NCBI GenBank assembly: GCA_951640165.1
Contig: OX621265.1
Location: 13,033,001-13,097,000, forward strand
Direction of reading: 5' to 3'
From: Pseudoips prasinana
Taxonomy: Eukaryota; Arthropoda; Insecta; Lepidoptera; Nolidae
Length of the DNA stretch: 64,000 nt
Positions 20,451-30,191 of the stretch are shown here, piece by piece (within the stretch, counting starts at the first letter, position 1; each line of letters opens with the position of its first letter). The notes under the pieces were generated by a model. It saw nothing but the letters and a program-made list of their open reading frames with translations. It was not told the DNA's origin and ran no database searches. Both the position numbers and the translations under genes were made by a program.

Positions 20451-20531
20451 CGATACCAAATACCTAAACTGAAAGTGTATCTGATTGCCATGCGTTCGTA
20501 TGCTAGAGATATTTTAAATATGTATATGTAA

Positions 20532-20645
20532 CTAGCTATGCCCAGCGGTTTCACCCGCGTTAAAGCAGTTTTGGCGTAAAAGAGTAACAAACATACATCC
20601 ACACATCTTTACTCACAAACTTTCGCATTTGTAATATTAGTAGGA
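20532..20645 (-). mobile_element. Hel-1 short Helitron, internally deleted
   Basis: CTAGCTATGCCC and hairpin GCGGTTTCACCCGCG at the left, AATATTAGTAGGA at the right, flanked by A and T. Only 114 bp. Confidence 0.8.
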
Positions 20646-20646
20646 T

Positions 20647-20895
20647 ATGACGGTCGCCGTAGCCTAGTTGGTAGTGCTCCTGCCTACGAAGCTGGTGGCC
20701 CTGGGTTCGAATCCCGGTAAGTGCAAATATTTGTGTGATGAGCACGAATATTTGTTTCTGAGTCATGGATGTTTTCTATGTATTTAAGTATTTATCTATC
20801 TATATAAGTATGTATATCGTCGCCTGGTACCCATAGTACAAGCTTTGCTTAGTTTGGGGCTAGGATGATCTGTGTGACATTGTCCCAAGATATAT
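20647..20895 (+). mobile_element. SINE-A
   Basis: Complete copy with intact A and B boxes, lying between two Helitrons. Confidence 0.88.
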
Positions 20896-20902
20896 TATAT
20901 TA

Positions 20903-21222
20903 CTAGCTGTGCCCGCGACTTCGTTCGCGTGTGAATTAGTTTATTTTGTTTTATTTTTGTATTTTATAAAATAAAAGATTTTTCTAAAATAAAAGTAGCC
21001 AATGTTATACCTTATTACACCAGCTACCTGCCGATAAAAGTCCCGTCAAAATCGGTCCAGCCATTTCAGAGATTAGCCGGAACAAACAGACAGACAGACA
21101 GACAAAAATTGTAAAAAATGTTATTTTGGTGTATGTACCGTATATATATTCATATTTATGTAGTAAAAACCGGTTATTTCAATATTACAAACATACACTC
21201 CAATTTTATTTATTTGTATAGA
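20903..21222 (-). mobile_element. Hel-5 Helitron (320 bp)
   Basis: CTAGCTGTGCCCGCGACTTC at the left with a GCGA..TCGCG hairpin, and TTTATTTATTTGTATAGA at the right, flanked by A and T. The body has the GACAGACAGACAGACAAAAA tract usual for this group. Non-coding. Confidence 0.78.
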
Positions 21223-21238
21223 TATGTATAGATATATG

Positions 21239-21341
21239 TACCTCTAGCGGTTTTGGCAGTGCACGCCGGAATAGGTCACAGTTGATAGAATTTTTCCTAC
21301 TTACTTGACACTTATCGTCATATTTTGGACAATTCACACAA
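21239..21341 (-). repeat. Rep-H dispersed repeat
   Basis: ACCTCTAGCGGTTTTGGCAG, TGCACGCCGGA and TTGACACTTATCGTCATATT. The second copy (44795-44895) is the reverse complement, sitting between Helitrons. Confidence 0.65.
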
Positions 21342-21390
21342 TTACGGACCGGTGAGAGGATCTGGCTATGAGATTTACTTCCCACTCAAA
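21342..21390 (-). mobile_element. SINE-5S head fragment
   Basis: ATTACGGACCGGTGAGAGG matches the complement of the 5S-like head at 34735-34790. Confidence 0.4.
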
Positions 21391-21741
21391 AGCCCAGTGA
21401 CTTTTATTTGATTCGTCATCTTTAGTAACAACGTTTATCCAGTGTCCACACATGATATTATTCATGTAAAATTATTGTGTATATCGTAACATCGTAAGGT
21501 CATCTGCCCAGCCCCCCATTGTAGTCGTAATGATACCGTGGGAACACGGTAGTGACGTGCGGACTATTGTTTTTTTTTTCAATTACCTCCTTCTGCTGAT
21601 GATTTGTTCGTTTTGTTTAATAGATTTTTGATTAAAACATATTTTAGATTCATGATCCACACTCACACCTGCTTTACAGAGGGGTAGGCAGAGACAACGA
21701 ATTTCCATTTGTCACGATCTTTGCACACTTCCTCTGCCTCG

Positions 21742-22344
21742 TGTATCATCATGTCAGCCAAATTACAGAATAATAACCAAAGTACAATTTATTGTAATTA
21801 TTTGGCGAGATAAATTTGCTCCTCTTCTGTTTGTCTCGCCAAAGGAAAATTACCTCCGGGATATAATTTGCCATGGCCAACCTGGAGGACTCTTAATAGA
21901 CTACGTACCCAGGTTGGTAGATCCAAGGAAAACATGTGCAAATGGTGTTACATTCCCACATCACAAAACATCTGCGAGTGCGGCGTGTCACCCCAAAGTA
22001 TGGCACATTTATCTGATTGTCTTGTCCAGTCTCTTGTTCCCTTCAGGACTTGCATGACGCTTCAGCCAAAGCAATCAATTTTGGCAAGATAAAATCTAAT
22101 TCTTATTAATTAATAATTATTAATTACGCCAGAGTACGTCCATTATTGGACAAAAGCCTCCTCAAAGAATGGGGGCATGCCATAATCGCCACGCTTGGCA
22201 GAAGGGTTGGCGATTGCAGTTTGATGGTCATAATTAACAAAAAAACGGTGCTGCCCGTTCTCTGGTAGGTATTCCCTCGGGAAGATTACGCGACCCACGG
22301 GATCTCATGGGGTCATGATATTCTATGCCGTCACCACACAGCAA
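21742..22344 (-). mobile_element. RTE-tail module inserted in LINE-P, itself interrupted
   Basis: The minus-strand 5' start GCTGTGTGGTGACGGC is at the right end and the ATCATCATGTCAGCC tail at the left. The body contains GATGGTCATAATTAACAAAA and TTCTCTGGTAGGTATTCCCT. A 6-bp duplication GCCTCG flanks it. LINE-W occupies 21766-22121. Confidence 0.7.
21766..22121 (+). pseudogene. LINE-W ORF2 C-terminus nested in the RTE-tail module
   Basis: From about 21853 the plus strand reads PPGYNLPWPTWRTLNRLRTQ, VGRSKENMCKWCYI, ECGVSPQSMAHLSDC, then a stop at 22092. The WPTW.TLNRLRT.VGR and C.CG...QTMAHL zinc-ribbon-like pattern is a standard tail of certain insect non-LTR polymerases. AATTA occurs on both sides (21761-21765, 22122-22126) as a likely duplication. 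Compared with 40312-40430 a short internal segment is deleted near the end. Confidence 0.68.
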
Positions 22345-22680
22345 GCCTCGTTTACTGACATTATATTTTTCATAAACTCGCCGGTTTAGGGTACTCCTGA
22401 CCTGCCCTTTCTTGAGAACGTCTCCGATTTGGTCAGAGTATGTTCTACGAGGTCTTCCCCTTCCGGTTGCACCATTCACACAGGCCAGGTATATATACTT
22501 CTTTTCTCAATCTTCTCTCAGTCATCCTTTCTGAATGGTCAAACCATCTCAGCATACCTTGTTCTATCTTTGTGACTACATCCTCTTTCACACCACAACG
22601 CTCACTTACATCAGTATTTCGTATTATGTCTCTCAAAGTCACACCACACATACCCCAGCATACCTTTTTAAATTTTTTTT

Positions 22681-22985
22681 TTGTCTCATGATATTTAATT
22701 ATTTTAGACAGAGATGCAACGATGCCAAGGACCTACCTACACTAAAGAAAAAGGTGAAACAGAAGATAGACGTCTTCTGCGTGTGTAGTGATGCGTGTCT
22801 AGTATCGATCACACAGAATAGTAACTAAGTATGTTAAATCATCAATATACTGTACACGTAAGCATCTAAAATGACATGTGAACGCAAAATAGCTTAAGAA
22901 ATAAATAAACGCATTTAGGGTTCGTGTCCTAGTGGGAAAATGGAACAGAAATACGAAGAAGGAACCCTTATAAATAAATAATAAA
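22681..22985. other. No recognisable feature
   Basis: Only a weak GGGTTCGTGTCC...GGAACCCTTAT similarity to Rep-Y2 near 22916-22975. Confidence 0.35.
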
Positions 22986-22991
22986 TCTATA

Positions 22992-23260
22992 TCTATATAT
23001 ATAAAAATCAATGCCATTTGACGTTGTAATTTTATAACTTAACAACGCCTTTACAGATTTGGCTAATTTTGGTCTTGAATTATTCGTGGAAGTCCAGGGA
23101 AGGTTTGTACGTAGAGAAAATAAAAAAAGTCTTGAAATAGTGTAAAATCAACATCTTTTAGAAATTTAAAATATTTTTTTGTTTGAATAAATGAACTTAA
23201 TAATCATTTTTTATTAATTACTAAGCCTAATACGTAGCGAAGCACGTACCGGGCCGCTAG
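22992..23260 (+). mobile_element. Hel-2-type Helitron
   Basis: TCTATATATATAAAAATCAA at the left, CACGTACCGGGCCGCTAG at the right, flanked by A and T. It is immediately followed by a second copy. Confidence 0.7.
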
Positions 23261-23262
23261 TA

Positions 23263-23784
23263 GGTATATAAAAATTAATTGCTGTTCGTTAGTCTCGCTA
23301 AAACTCGACAACGGCTGAACAGATTTATCTTATCTTGGGCTTGAAATGTTCGTGAAGATCTAGGGAAGGTTCAAAAGATGAGAAAAATTCGAATAATTAC
23401 CGGGAAATCCCTAAAAACAGTCCTTTTCTTTTCCCCATATAAACGTTTTCTAAAACAAAAGTTTAGATCTTTTGACAATATGTAGTAAAAATATTAGACT
23501 TAAACTAGATAATTAAACATAATCTCTTGACAATAACTTGATACGAGCTAGCTAACTATCATTTCTGTAATAAAATAAATTTTATAAATGTTTTCATACA
23601 AGATGTACCTAAATATCTATGTAACTAGAAATAATATCTAATGTATACAACTATATTACTACAAACATGTTCTGACTATTTACAAGCGCTTTTTTAAAGT
23701 CTACGTGAATAAAAACTTTTTTTATTTTTATTTATTATTATTATTTATCGATTGAGGCAGTACGAAGTCTGCCTGGTAAGCTAG
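23263..23784 (+). mobile_element. Hel-2 Helitron split by LINE-K
   Basis: AAATTAATTGCTGTTCGTTA through TTTAGATCTT, interrupted at 23474-23748, then TATCGATTGAGGCAGTACGA to GGTAAGCTAGT. The 5' terminus is short. Confidence 0.7.
23474..23748 (+). mobile_element. LINE-K 3' end inside Hel-2
   Basis: TGACAATATGTAGTAAAAAT to AAGTCTACGTGAATAAAAAC plus an ATT-rich tail. Very close to the 15082 copy over the shared part. Confidence 0.68.
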
Positions 23785-23811
23785 TAAATAATAAATATCT
23801 TTATACTACTA

Positions 23812-23936
23812 ACACACTGCCATATGATCCCAAACTAGGTAGAGTCTGTACTATGCCAACTAGAGAACTGATAAACATACATAAATAGTTCTAAATATAT
23901 ACAAATCATATATGGGCCTGTTGGCGTGGTTTGGTC
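23812..23936. mobile_element. SINE-E tail and SINE-B head scraps
   Basis: Minus-strand SINE-E tail (ACACACTGCCATATGATCCC, GTACTATGCCAACTAGAG) to about 23898. A 22-bp plus-strand SINE-B head (GGGCCTGTTGGCGTGGTTTG) follows at 23915-23936. Confidence 0.5.
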
Positions 23937-24304
23937 GTTTGGAAATTTTGAGCGTACAGACATTTCGGTGGTTTATTTTTATTTATATAGAATAGAACTA
24001 TATTAGCATAAAATGGATAACAGTACACCGGCTCAACTTATTTACTGCAAGTTATTAGTTACATTATTTTTGGCCATGTAAATTTGTCAATAATGTGCTG
24101 AGAGAAGTATATACAATACAAATCTATTGTACATTTATAATCTCCAAATTGACGGTATACAAAAATAAAGCACATTACCAATTAGCTATAATTATATTCT
24201 CCAATTGACAGTATACACAATGAAGTACATTACCTCCCGTGCTAGTCAACATGACTGTGTTACGGCAAGGTAATACAGTCTACCAACTAATACAATAACC
24301 ACTA
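23937..24304. other. Unassigned region with a direct repeat
   Basis: About 38 bp (TCTCCAA.TTGAC.GTATAC then ...ACATTACC) occurs at 24148-24184 and again at 24202-24239. No gene seen. Confidence 0.5.
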
Positions 24305-24484
24305 ATATAATATCCTGGGACATTATTCATTCACGGCCATTTGTTCCCAAACTAAGTCGAGCTGTACTAACCAGAAAATATATACTACATATAACACTAT
24401 TCTTTTGTAAACACCTACCTATAAAGATAATTTTACTAAGACTCAGGACAAACAGGTATGTCCATGAACACAAATCTGTCCTGG
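24305..24484 (-). mobile_element. SINE-B, head side cut at CCTGG by FB-W
   Basis: From ATATCCTGGGACATTATTC through the conserved tail to ACAAATCTGTCCTGG. The tRNA head that should follow is missing. FB-W starts directly after CCTGG. Confidence 0.72.
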
Positions 24485-24726
24485 TAGGTACTCTACCGGC
24501 TTAGTCGCCTAACATCGTTGTCGTAAATGGCGTTCAATTAAATAAAGGTTAAAACTGATTTAATCAATCGTTAAATCGGCTTCCATGACCACATGTGACG
24601 TCATAAATGGTCCGGAATCGATTGTCAACGTTGAAGCCGATTGACGATTGATTAAGTAATTGATAACCTTTATTTATTTGAACACCATTCACGAAAACGA
24701 TGTTCGGCGACTTAGACTGCTGAGCC
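24485..24726. repeat. FB-W foldback, copy 1 (242 bp)
   Basis: Arms of about 90-100 bp: ACTCTACCGGCTTAGTCGCC and GCGTTCAATTAAATAAAGGT at the left, complementary AACCTTTATTTATTTGAACA and CGGCGACTTAGAC at the right. The central part has CACATGTGACGTCATAAATG. CCTGG lies at both borders (24480-24484 and 24727-24731). Non-coding, MITE-like, superfamily unknown. Confidence 0.75.
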
Positions 24727-25203
24727 CCTGGGATATTATTCACACACGGCCAGTTGATCCCAAACTAAGCAGAGCTATAGAAACCAGATAAAAGATATAC
24801 TACATATAATACCGTTCTTTTGTAAACACCTTCCTATAAAGATAATTTTACTAAGACTCAGGACAAACAGGCATGTCCATGAACACAAATCTGTCCTGGG
24901 GCTCTACCGGAAGTCGCTGAACATCGATTTCTGAAATGGCGTTAAAATAAATAAAGGTTAAAAATGACTTGATCAATCTTTAAATTGGCTTCAACGTTAA
25001 CAATCGATTCCGGACCATTTATGACGTCACATGTGCTCATGGAAGCCGATTTAACGATTGTAATTTTAACCTTTATTTATTTGAACGCCATTTAAGAAAT
25101 CGATGTTCGGCGACTTAGCCGGTAGAGGCCCCTGGGTGGGAAACGAACCAACGAGCTGCGTCTTAAAAGGCAAGTAGGTATCTACCAACCACGCCAACCT
25201 TGG
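24727..25203 (-). mobile_element. SINE-B split by FB-W
   Basis: CCTGGGATATTATTCACACA to CTGTCCTGG, FB-W at 24900-25130, then CCTGGGTGGGAAACGAACC and the head complement TCTACCAACCACGCCAACC. Removing the foldback with one CCTGG restores a normal SINE-B. Confidence 0.8.
24900..25130. repeat. FB-W foldback, copy 2 (231 bp)
   Basis: Same arms as copy 1, but the asymmetric centre is in the opposite orientation (GATTCCGGACCATTTATGAC). Flanked by CCTGG on both sides (24895-24899, 25131-25135), the clearest target duplication of the family. Confidence 0.82.
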
Positions 25204-25301
25204 TGACTATAGACTATATACATGGTCAGAGTAGTGTGATGCGATAAAAATGGATGTTATCATCCTCTTAAACCTATCTATAATTGCCGAACGCATTAAA
25301 G

Positions 25302-25676
25302 GTATCCTCTGCCTCGTTGGTCTAGCGGTAGCGTGTTCACCTGCAGAGAACGAGGTCCTGGGTTCAAATCCCGATTCGGGCCAAAAAGTGATTTTGGGAC
25401 TTTTCTGTAAAAAGAAAAATTTCAAATCTACCCGAAGTCCAGGAGAAGGCGGTATTATACCCCCGTGCCTCGGAGAACACGTAAAGCCGTCGATCCTGTA
25501 CCTGACCTCTTTCCGGTCGTGCGCTAGGCGTCCCATCGGATCATGAGAGTGATGGAATAGAAATTGCTCCTTTGTTTGCTCACACACTTGTGCACTATAA
25601 TATGTCCCGCGCAGATGTCTAATCTCTATTGAGACTGGCCGCCGTGGCCGTAATTCGGAATACATTATTATTATTA
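25302..25676 (+). mobile_element. SINE-C
   Basis: Complete: GCCTCGTTGGTCTAGCGGTA, B box GGGTTCAAATCCC, GATTTTGGGACTTTTC body, GAGACTGGCCGCCGTGGCCG and an ATT tail. Confidence 0.85.
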
Positions 25677-25915
25677 AAGGTATGCTAAAAAAATATGTTT
25701 ACCAGGGGTGTCAAACTTCACTTAATTACAGTAATGGAGGATAGGTCAGTCGCACGACCTGTTAACGCGTGTTTCCGTCAACAATTACCTATGGTCACCC
25801 CTATTCATGATACCCTGATTGCATAGGAACAAATTGCATGGTAAACGGTTTGATCGCTACTAATTCAATCTATGATTAAAAGGAGGGGTGTTGTGGATTT
25901 ACCGTAGCCACCGTA

Positions 25916-26182
25916 GTACCGTGGTCACCGTAGCCTAGTTGGTAGTGCTCCTGCCTACGAAACTGGTGGTCCTGGGTTCGAATCCCGGTAAGTGCAAATA
26001 TTTGTGTGATGAGCACGAATATTTGTTTCTGAGTCATGGATGTTTTCTATGTATTTAACTATTTATCTATCTATATAAGTATGTATATCGTCACCTGGTA
26101 CCCATAGTACAAGATTTGCTTTGTTTGGGGCTAGGAAGATCTGTGTGACACTGTCCCTAAATATTATTATTGTTATTATTAA
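25916..26182 (+). mobile_element. SINE-A
   Basis: Complete copy with an ATTATTATTGTTATTATTA tail. The head is preceded by two GTAGCCACCGTAGTACCGT-like partial duplications of the first bases. Confidence 0.85.
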
Positions 26183-26223
26183 AACCGGACAAGTGCATGT
26201 CTGAGCACTGAGATTTTTGTGAG

Positions 26224-26492
26224 TGAAGATAGAATAATAATATACTGGGATATTATTTACACGCGGCCATCTGATCCCAAACTAAGCAGAGCTTGTACTA
26301 TGGAAAGCAGATAGCCGATATACTACATTATACTACTTTTGTTTTGTAAATACATACTTATATAGATAATTACACCCAGACTCAGGACAAACGGACATGT
26401 TCATGCACACAAATATCTGTCCTGGTTGGGAATCGAACCCACGTTCGGCGTGAAAATCAAGCAATTTCCAACCAGGTTAACAAGCACGTCCA
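26224..26492 (-). mobile_element. SINE-B
   Basis: From CTGGGATATTATTTACACGC to GGGAATCGAACCCACG and the diverged head (CCAACCAGGTTAACAAGCAC). Confidence 0.8.
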
Positions 26493-26502
26493 AAGAAAGC
26501 AT

Positions 26503-26778
26503 TGCAATATGCAGTAAAAATATTAGACTTAAACTAGATAATTAAACTTAAACATAATCTCTTGACAATAACTTGATACGAGCTAGCTAAATATCAATGC
26601 TATTATAAAATAAATTTTAGAAATGTTTTCATACAATCAATACAATGTGTACCTGAATATCTATGTTACTAGAAATAATAATGCATACAACTATATTACT
26701 ACAAACAAGTTCTGACTATTTACAAGCGCTTTTTTAAAGTCTACGTGAATAAAAACCTTTTTTATTTTATTTTATTTT
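26503..26778 (+). mobile_element. LINE-K 3' end
   Basis: ATGCAGTAAAAATATTAGAC to AAGTCTACGTGAATAAAAAC plus a TTTTATTTTA tail. Confidence 0.65.
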
Positions 26779-26779
26779 T

Positions 26780-26890
26780 AAAGAGAGAGTTACGTTTCTT
26801 ATATTACCGTAGGAGCAAACGAGAGATGCGAGTACCTATTTTCTTTCTCTCTTTCTCTCATAGCTCACATTTCGTGTATCTAAGTTTTTT
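26780..26890 (+). repeat. Rep-G dispersed repeat
   Basis: AGAGAGAGTTACGTTTCTTA and TTCTTTCTCTCTTTCTCTCA, shared with 27360-27590 and 56318-56800. Confidence 0.45.
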
Positions 26891-26892
26891 TG

Positions 26893-27140
26893 ACGGTCAC
26901 CGTAGCCTAATTGGTAGTGCTCCTGCCTACGAAGCTGGTGGTCCTGGGTTCGAATCCCGGTAAGTGCAAATATTTGTGTGATGAGCACGAATATTTGTTT
27001 CTGAGTCATGGACGTTTTCTATGTATTTAAGTATTTATCTATCTATATAAGTATGTATATCGTCGCCTGGTACTCATAGTACAAGCTTTGCTTAGTTTGG
27101 GGCTAGGATGATCTGTGCGACATTGTCCCTAAATATTATT
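26893..27140 (+). mobile_element. SINE-A
   Basis: Complete copy, A box with one change (CCTAATTGG), B box intact. Confidence 0.86.
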
Positions 27141-27175
27141 AAAAAATAAAAAAATATTATAATTACTTCAGTCGT

Positions 27176-27345
27176 GTGGTATAAACCCCTCTCCCTCTTA
27201 CCCACCACTGCAACTACTGTAAGAATCTGCAGTTGCACCCAAAGAAATGACACTGAGCGGTGAGGCTCAGGTACGTCCCGGGGAATCGCTTCAACTGTCT
27301 TAGATCCCGCAAGGAAATTATCAGAAAGGAAACAGGGAGTTAGAA
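27176..27345 (+). repeat. Rep-E, copy 2
   Basis: CTCTTACCCACCACTGCAAC, AATGACACTGAGCGGTGAGG and GTCCCGGGGAATCGCTTC. Confidence 0.55.
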
Positions 27346-27359
27346 AAACGTTTATTTTT

Positions 27360-27590
27360 TAAGTAAAACTATGCACGCTTTACTTGGCGAGTAAGTTGGT
27401 GAACGGTTGACGAGAGCGTTACGAGAGGTATGATCAGGCGAGGCAAACATAAGTTAATCAAGATAGAAAAAGAAACAGTTAGGTTTCGTTTTTTACTGTA
27501 GGGGCAAGAGAGAGAAGTGCGCGCGCCGCGTGCACATATATTTCTTTCTCTGATCGCCTTATTGGCTATCGTTTCGAGATGAAGCTTATA
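27360..27590 (+). repeat. Rep-G dispersed repeat
   Basis: GCACGCTTTACTTGGCGAGT, ACGAGAGCGTTACGAGAGG and GAGAAGTGCGCGCGCCGCG, then TTTCTTTCTCTG. Confidence 0.5.
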
Positions 27591-27706
27591 ATGATGATAA
27601 ATACAACATGTAACTTAATTAACGCACACCCTGAAAATAGTTTGCTCAGAATCGTTTACTGAATCGATTTATATCATTTTTAATATAGGTAATTTTTTAT
27701 TCCAAA

Positions 27707-27968
27707 AAAATAAAATAAAAAAGGTTTTTATTCACGTAGACTTTAAAAAAGCGCTTGTAAATAGTCAGAACATGGTTGTAGTAATACAGTTATTATTTCT
27801 AGTTACTTATTACAGATATTTAGGTACACGGAATGTTAAAACATTTATACAATTTATTTTATAATGGTAGTGACATTTAGCTATCTTGTATTAAGTTATT
27901 GTCAATGAGATTATGTTTAGTTGAAGTTTTTAATATTATGTATTGAAATTTTAATTTTACTACACAAA
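27707..27968 (-). mobile_element. LINE-K 3' end, minus strand
   Basis: AAAATAAAAAAGGTTTTTAT, CACGTAGACTTTAAAAAAGC and GTGACATTTAGCTATCTTG. The complement matches the 4372 copy best. Confidence 0.68.
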
Positions 27969-28215
27969 TATTTGAAACGACGGATTTTATTGTCATATTA
28001 ACCCTGTACAATCAAAACAAATTGAAGTGGACCGTAAGTCAAAGTAATAAGACTTTTACAATTGCAGTTTTATTTGTATGCATACAAATCCATAATTCAA
28101 TACAAAATAAAGAAAAATAAACTTTATTCCAAGAAACTAATTTAGTAAATAACAATGCATATACATGTTAAATAAAAAAATCAGTGTATGTATTTTGATT
28201 ACAACATATTATTCT

Positions 28216-28476
28216 ACTGCTGTGTGGTGACTGCGACAAATATCAGAATCAGAATATCATCACCCCATCTCATCCCGTGGGGGGCGTAGAAGTCGACCCG
28301 AGGGAATATCTACCAGAGGACGGGCAGCAGCTTCCTTCTGATTACTATGACCATCTTACTGCGATCGCCAACCCGCCTGCCAAGCGTGGCGATTATGGCA
28401 TATCCCCCAAGACGATTCTTGAGGGAGGCTTGTCCAGCAGTGGACTTATTTAGCTGTAATGATGATGATGATGATA
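28216..28476 (+). mobile_element. RTE-tail module
   Basis: CTGCTGTGTGGTGACTGC, CATCTCATCCCGTGGGGGGC, GCGATCGCCAACCCGCCTGC, then GTCCAGCAGTGG and GATGATGATGATGATAT. Confidence 0.7.
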
Positions 28477-28689
28477 TTATTCTAATTGGGGTGTTTGAGG
28501 GTGTGAGTTAATTACGTTACATGTTGTATATAGTAATATATTTCCACGAAACAGCACGGAGTTAAACTCGTCAAGACAAACGTCAAATCCGCGGCGCTTA
28601 ACCGACGCAGCCACTATGACATGTCTGCGGGTCGAGCGCCACATCCTCACTAGCAACACATATATATAGAATATGATGATTCCCGTCCC
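28477..28689. other. Unassigned spacer
   Basis: No coding support. The minus strand at 28598-28625 has a tRNA-A-box-like GGCTGCGTCGGTTAAGCGCC but no B box. Confidence 0.35.
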
Positions 28690-28692
28690 TTA

Positions 28693-29080
28693 GTGTCTAA
28701 ACACACTATGCCGAACGTACGCGACCGAAGTTCAGCATGATTACGCCTGCAATGTTATTTGTATTAGTCAGTAGACGGCACATTACGCCGAAGTTACATC
28801 GCGTTATAAACGCAACGTAATTTCGGTCGGGCGTAAGTTCAACGTAGCGTTCAGCTGTAGTGGACACATTATACGCGACCGAAGTTTGGTTCGATTGCCG
28901 ACGAACATCTAGCGGAGGAGGGGAGTAGGGGAGCACACTACACACGCATCAAGTAACGCAACTGAATTTCTGCCGCGTAAGTTCGGCACTTATAGTGTGT
29001 CATATCAGCCGAACACGTCGGAACGTAATATCAGCCGCGCAACTTCGGACACGTAACTTCGGCATAGTGTGTTTAGACAC
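28693..29080. mobile_element. Probable PIF/Harbinger non-autonomous element (388 bp)
   Basis: Terminal inverted repeats GTGTCTAAACACACTATGCC / GGCATAGTGTGTTTAGACAC, perfect over 20 bp and continuing to CGAA. They are flanked by TTA at 28690-28692 and 29081-29083. A 3-bp TTA duplication fits PIF/Harbinger. The interior has no ORF but carries at least seven CCGAAGTT or AACTTCGG motifs in both orientations. Confidence 0.75.
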
Positions 29081-29084
29081 TTAG

Positions 29085-29281
29085 GGATCTTGTAAGTCGC
29101 CCCGGGTAAATCTCCCAGAGAACGGGCAGCACCGTCTCTCTGTGTCCTATGACCATCATATCTGCCAAGCGTGGCGATGATGCCATATCCCTCCAAATGG
29201 TGGACACAATTCCATTGTGAAAATCTTATGGGGAGGATTTTGTCCAGCAGTGGCCGTCATTCAGCTGTCATGATGATGTAA
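29085..29281 (+). mobile_element. RTE-tail module, 5' part lost
   Basis: GAGAACGGGCAGCACCGTCT, CATATCTGCCAAGCGTGGCG, then TTTGTCCAGCAGTGGCCGTC and GATGATG. Adjoins the PIF-like element. Confidence 0.65.
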
Positions 29282-29456
29282 ATGAAATCGATTTCTTAAC
29301 AACTCAACAAATAAAAAAAATACTCCTTAGTTACCAAATCATATTATACAGTTAACGAATACATGAATGACAAAATTAAAGACCAACATAATTAAAGACC
29401 AATTTAATAACCTATTATTTATATTGACATAATACCTAATGATAATTTTCATTATT

Positions 29457-29640
29457 AGGGTTCCGTAGCCAAATGGCAAAAAACGGAACCCTTATAGATT
29501 TGTCATGTCTGTCTGTCTGTCCGTCCGTATGTACAGCCATTTTTTTCCGAAACTATAAGAGTTATAATATAAAATTCATCAATTCATATTAAATTCATCA
29601 ATTATTAATGTAATTCTAAAATTACACAACTGGGTATCAT
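29457..29640 (+). repeat. Rep-Y2 dispersed repeat, fragment
   Basis: TTAGGGTTCCGTAGCCAAAT, CGGAACCCTTATAGATTTG and a (CTGT)n stretch. The longer copy is at 45895-46196 (minus). Confidence 0.6.
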
Positions 29641-29976
29641 GTGTAACTTTTACTATTGACAGTAAACATATATCGTAAGAAATGATATTTAGCAAATAAA
29701 TTGAAAAGCAACACTAAACACCTATGTAAAGTTTTCGGTGATTACTGAGCCGAGGGTATAGTAGAAATCAAAGCAGTGCTGCCATGGTTGTTAAGTCGAT
29801 ATTCTCGGTTTGTTGTGCCCATGAAAATGTACGATACTCTCTTTTTATAGCTATGTATAATTCTGTATTTCTAATGGCGACCTCGTCGCTTTGGTAGCGT
29901 GTTCAAACACTGATAAATTCAAAAAATGTCAAACTTTGTTATTATGTATAATTATGATTTGACTTTGCTGTGTGGT

Positions 29977-30191
29977 GACGACATTTTGTCTATGAAATTG
30001 AATAAATAGACATTTGAGCATTCAAAAAATCAATCAATTGTCGCATTTTGATATAAAAAAAATCATTATGATACTCAAAATGCGACAATTGATTGATTTT
30101 TTGAAAGCTCAGTTAATAAGTATTTGATATTGATGATTTTATGTATATATTTCATTGTCTATTTATTCAATTTCATAGACAAAATGTCGTC
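29977..30191. repeat. Double foldback, 36 + 36-bp arms
   Basis: Outer arms 29977-30012 and 30156-30191 are complementary (GACGACATTTTGTCTATGAA...). Nested inside, 30016-30051 and 30075-30110 form a second 36-bp pair (CAATCAATTGTCGCATTTTG). Essentially perfect, non-coding. Confidence 0.8.

Larger units (their letters stand above)
21655..22680 (-). pseudogene. LINE-P ORF2 C-terminus, split by nested insertions
   Basis: The right piece (22345-22680) reads on minus CGVTLRDIIRNTDVSERCG, VKEDVVTKIEQGMLRWF, then [10 protein letters not shown] and IGDVLKKGQ. The left piece (21655-21741) supplies the DRDKW and YPSVK-type end. They are separated by 21742-22344, flanked by GCCTCG at 21736-21741 and 22345-22350. 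Removing the insert rejoins the NEA...EEVCKDR region found intact at 9640-9885. The reading frame is broken elsewhere as well. Confidence 0.72.

Noticed and set aside
25207..25665. 152-codon minus-strand frame
   Set aside because: It is the reverse strand of SINE-C read through, including the tRNA head. Similar frames occur at 17255-17614 and 15753-15998.
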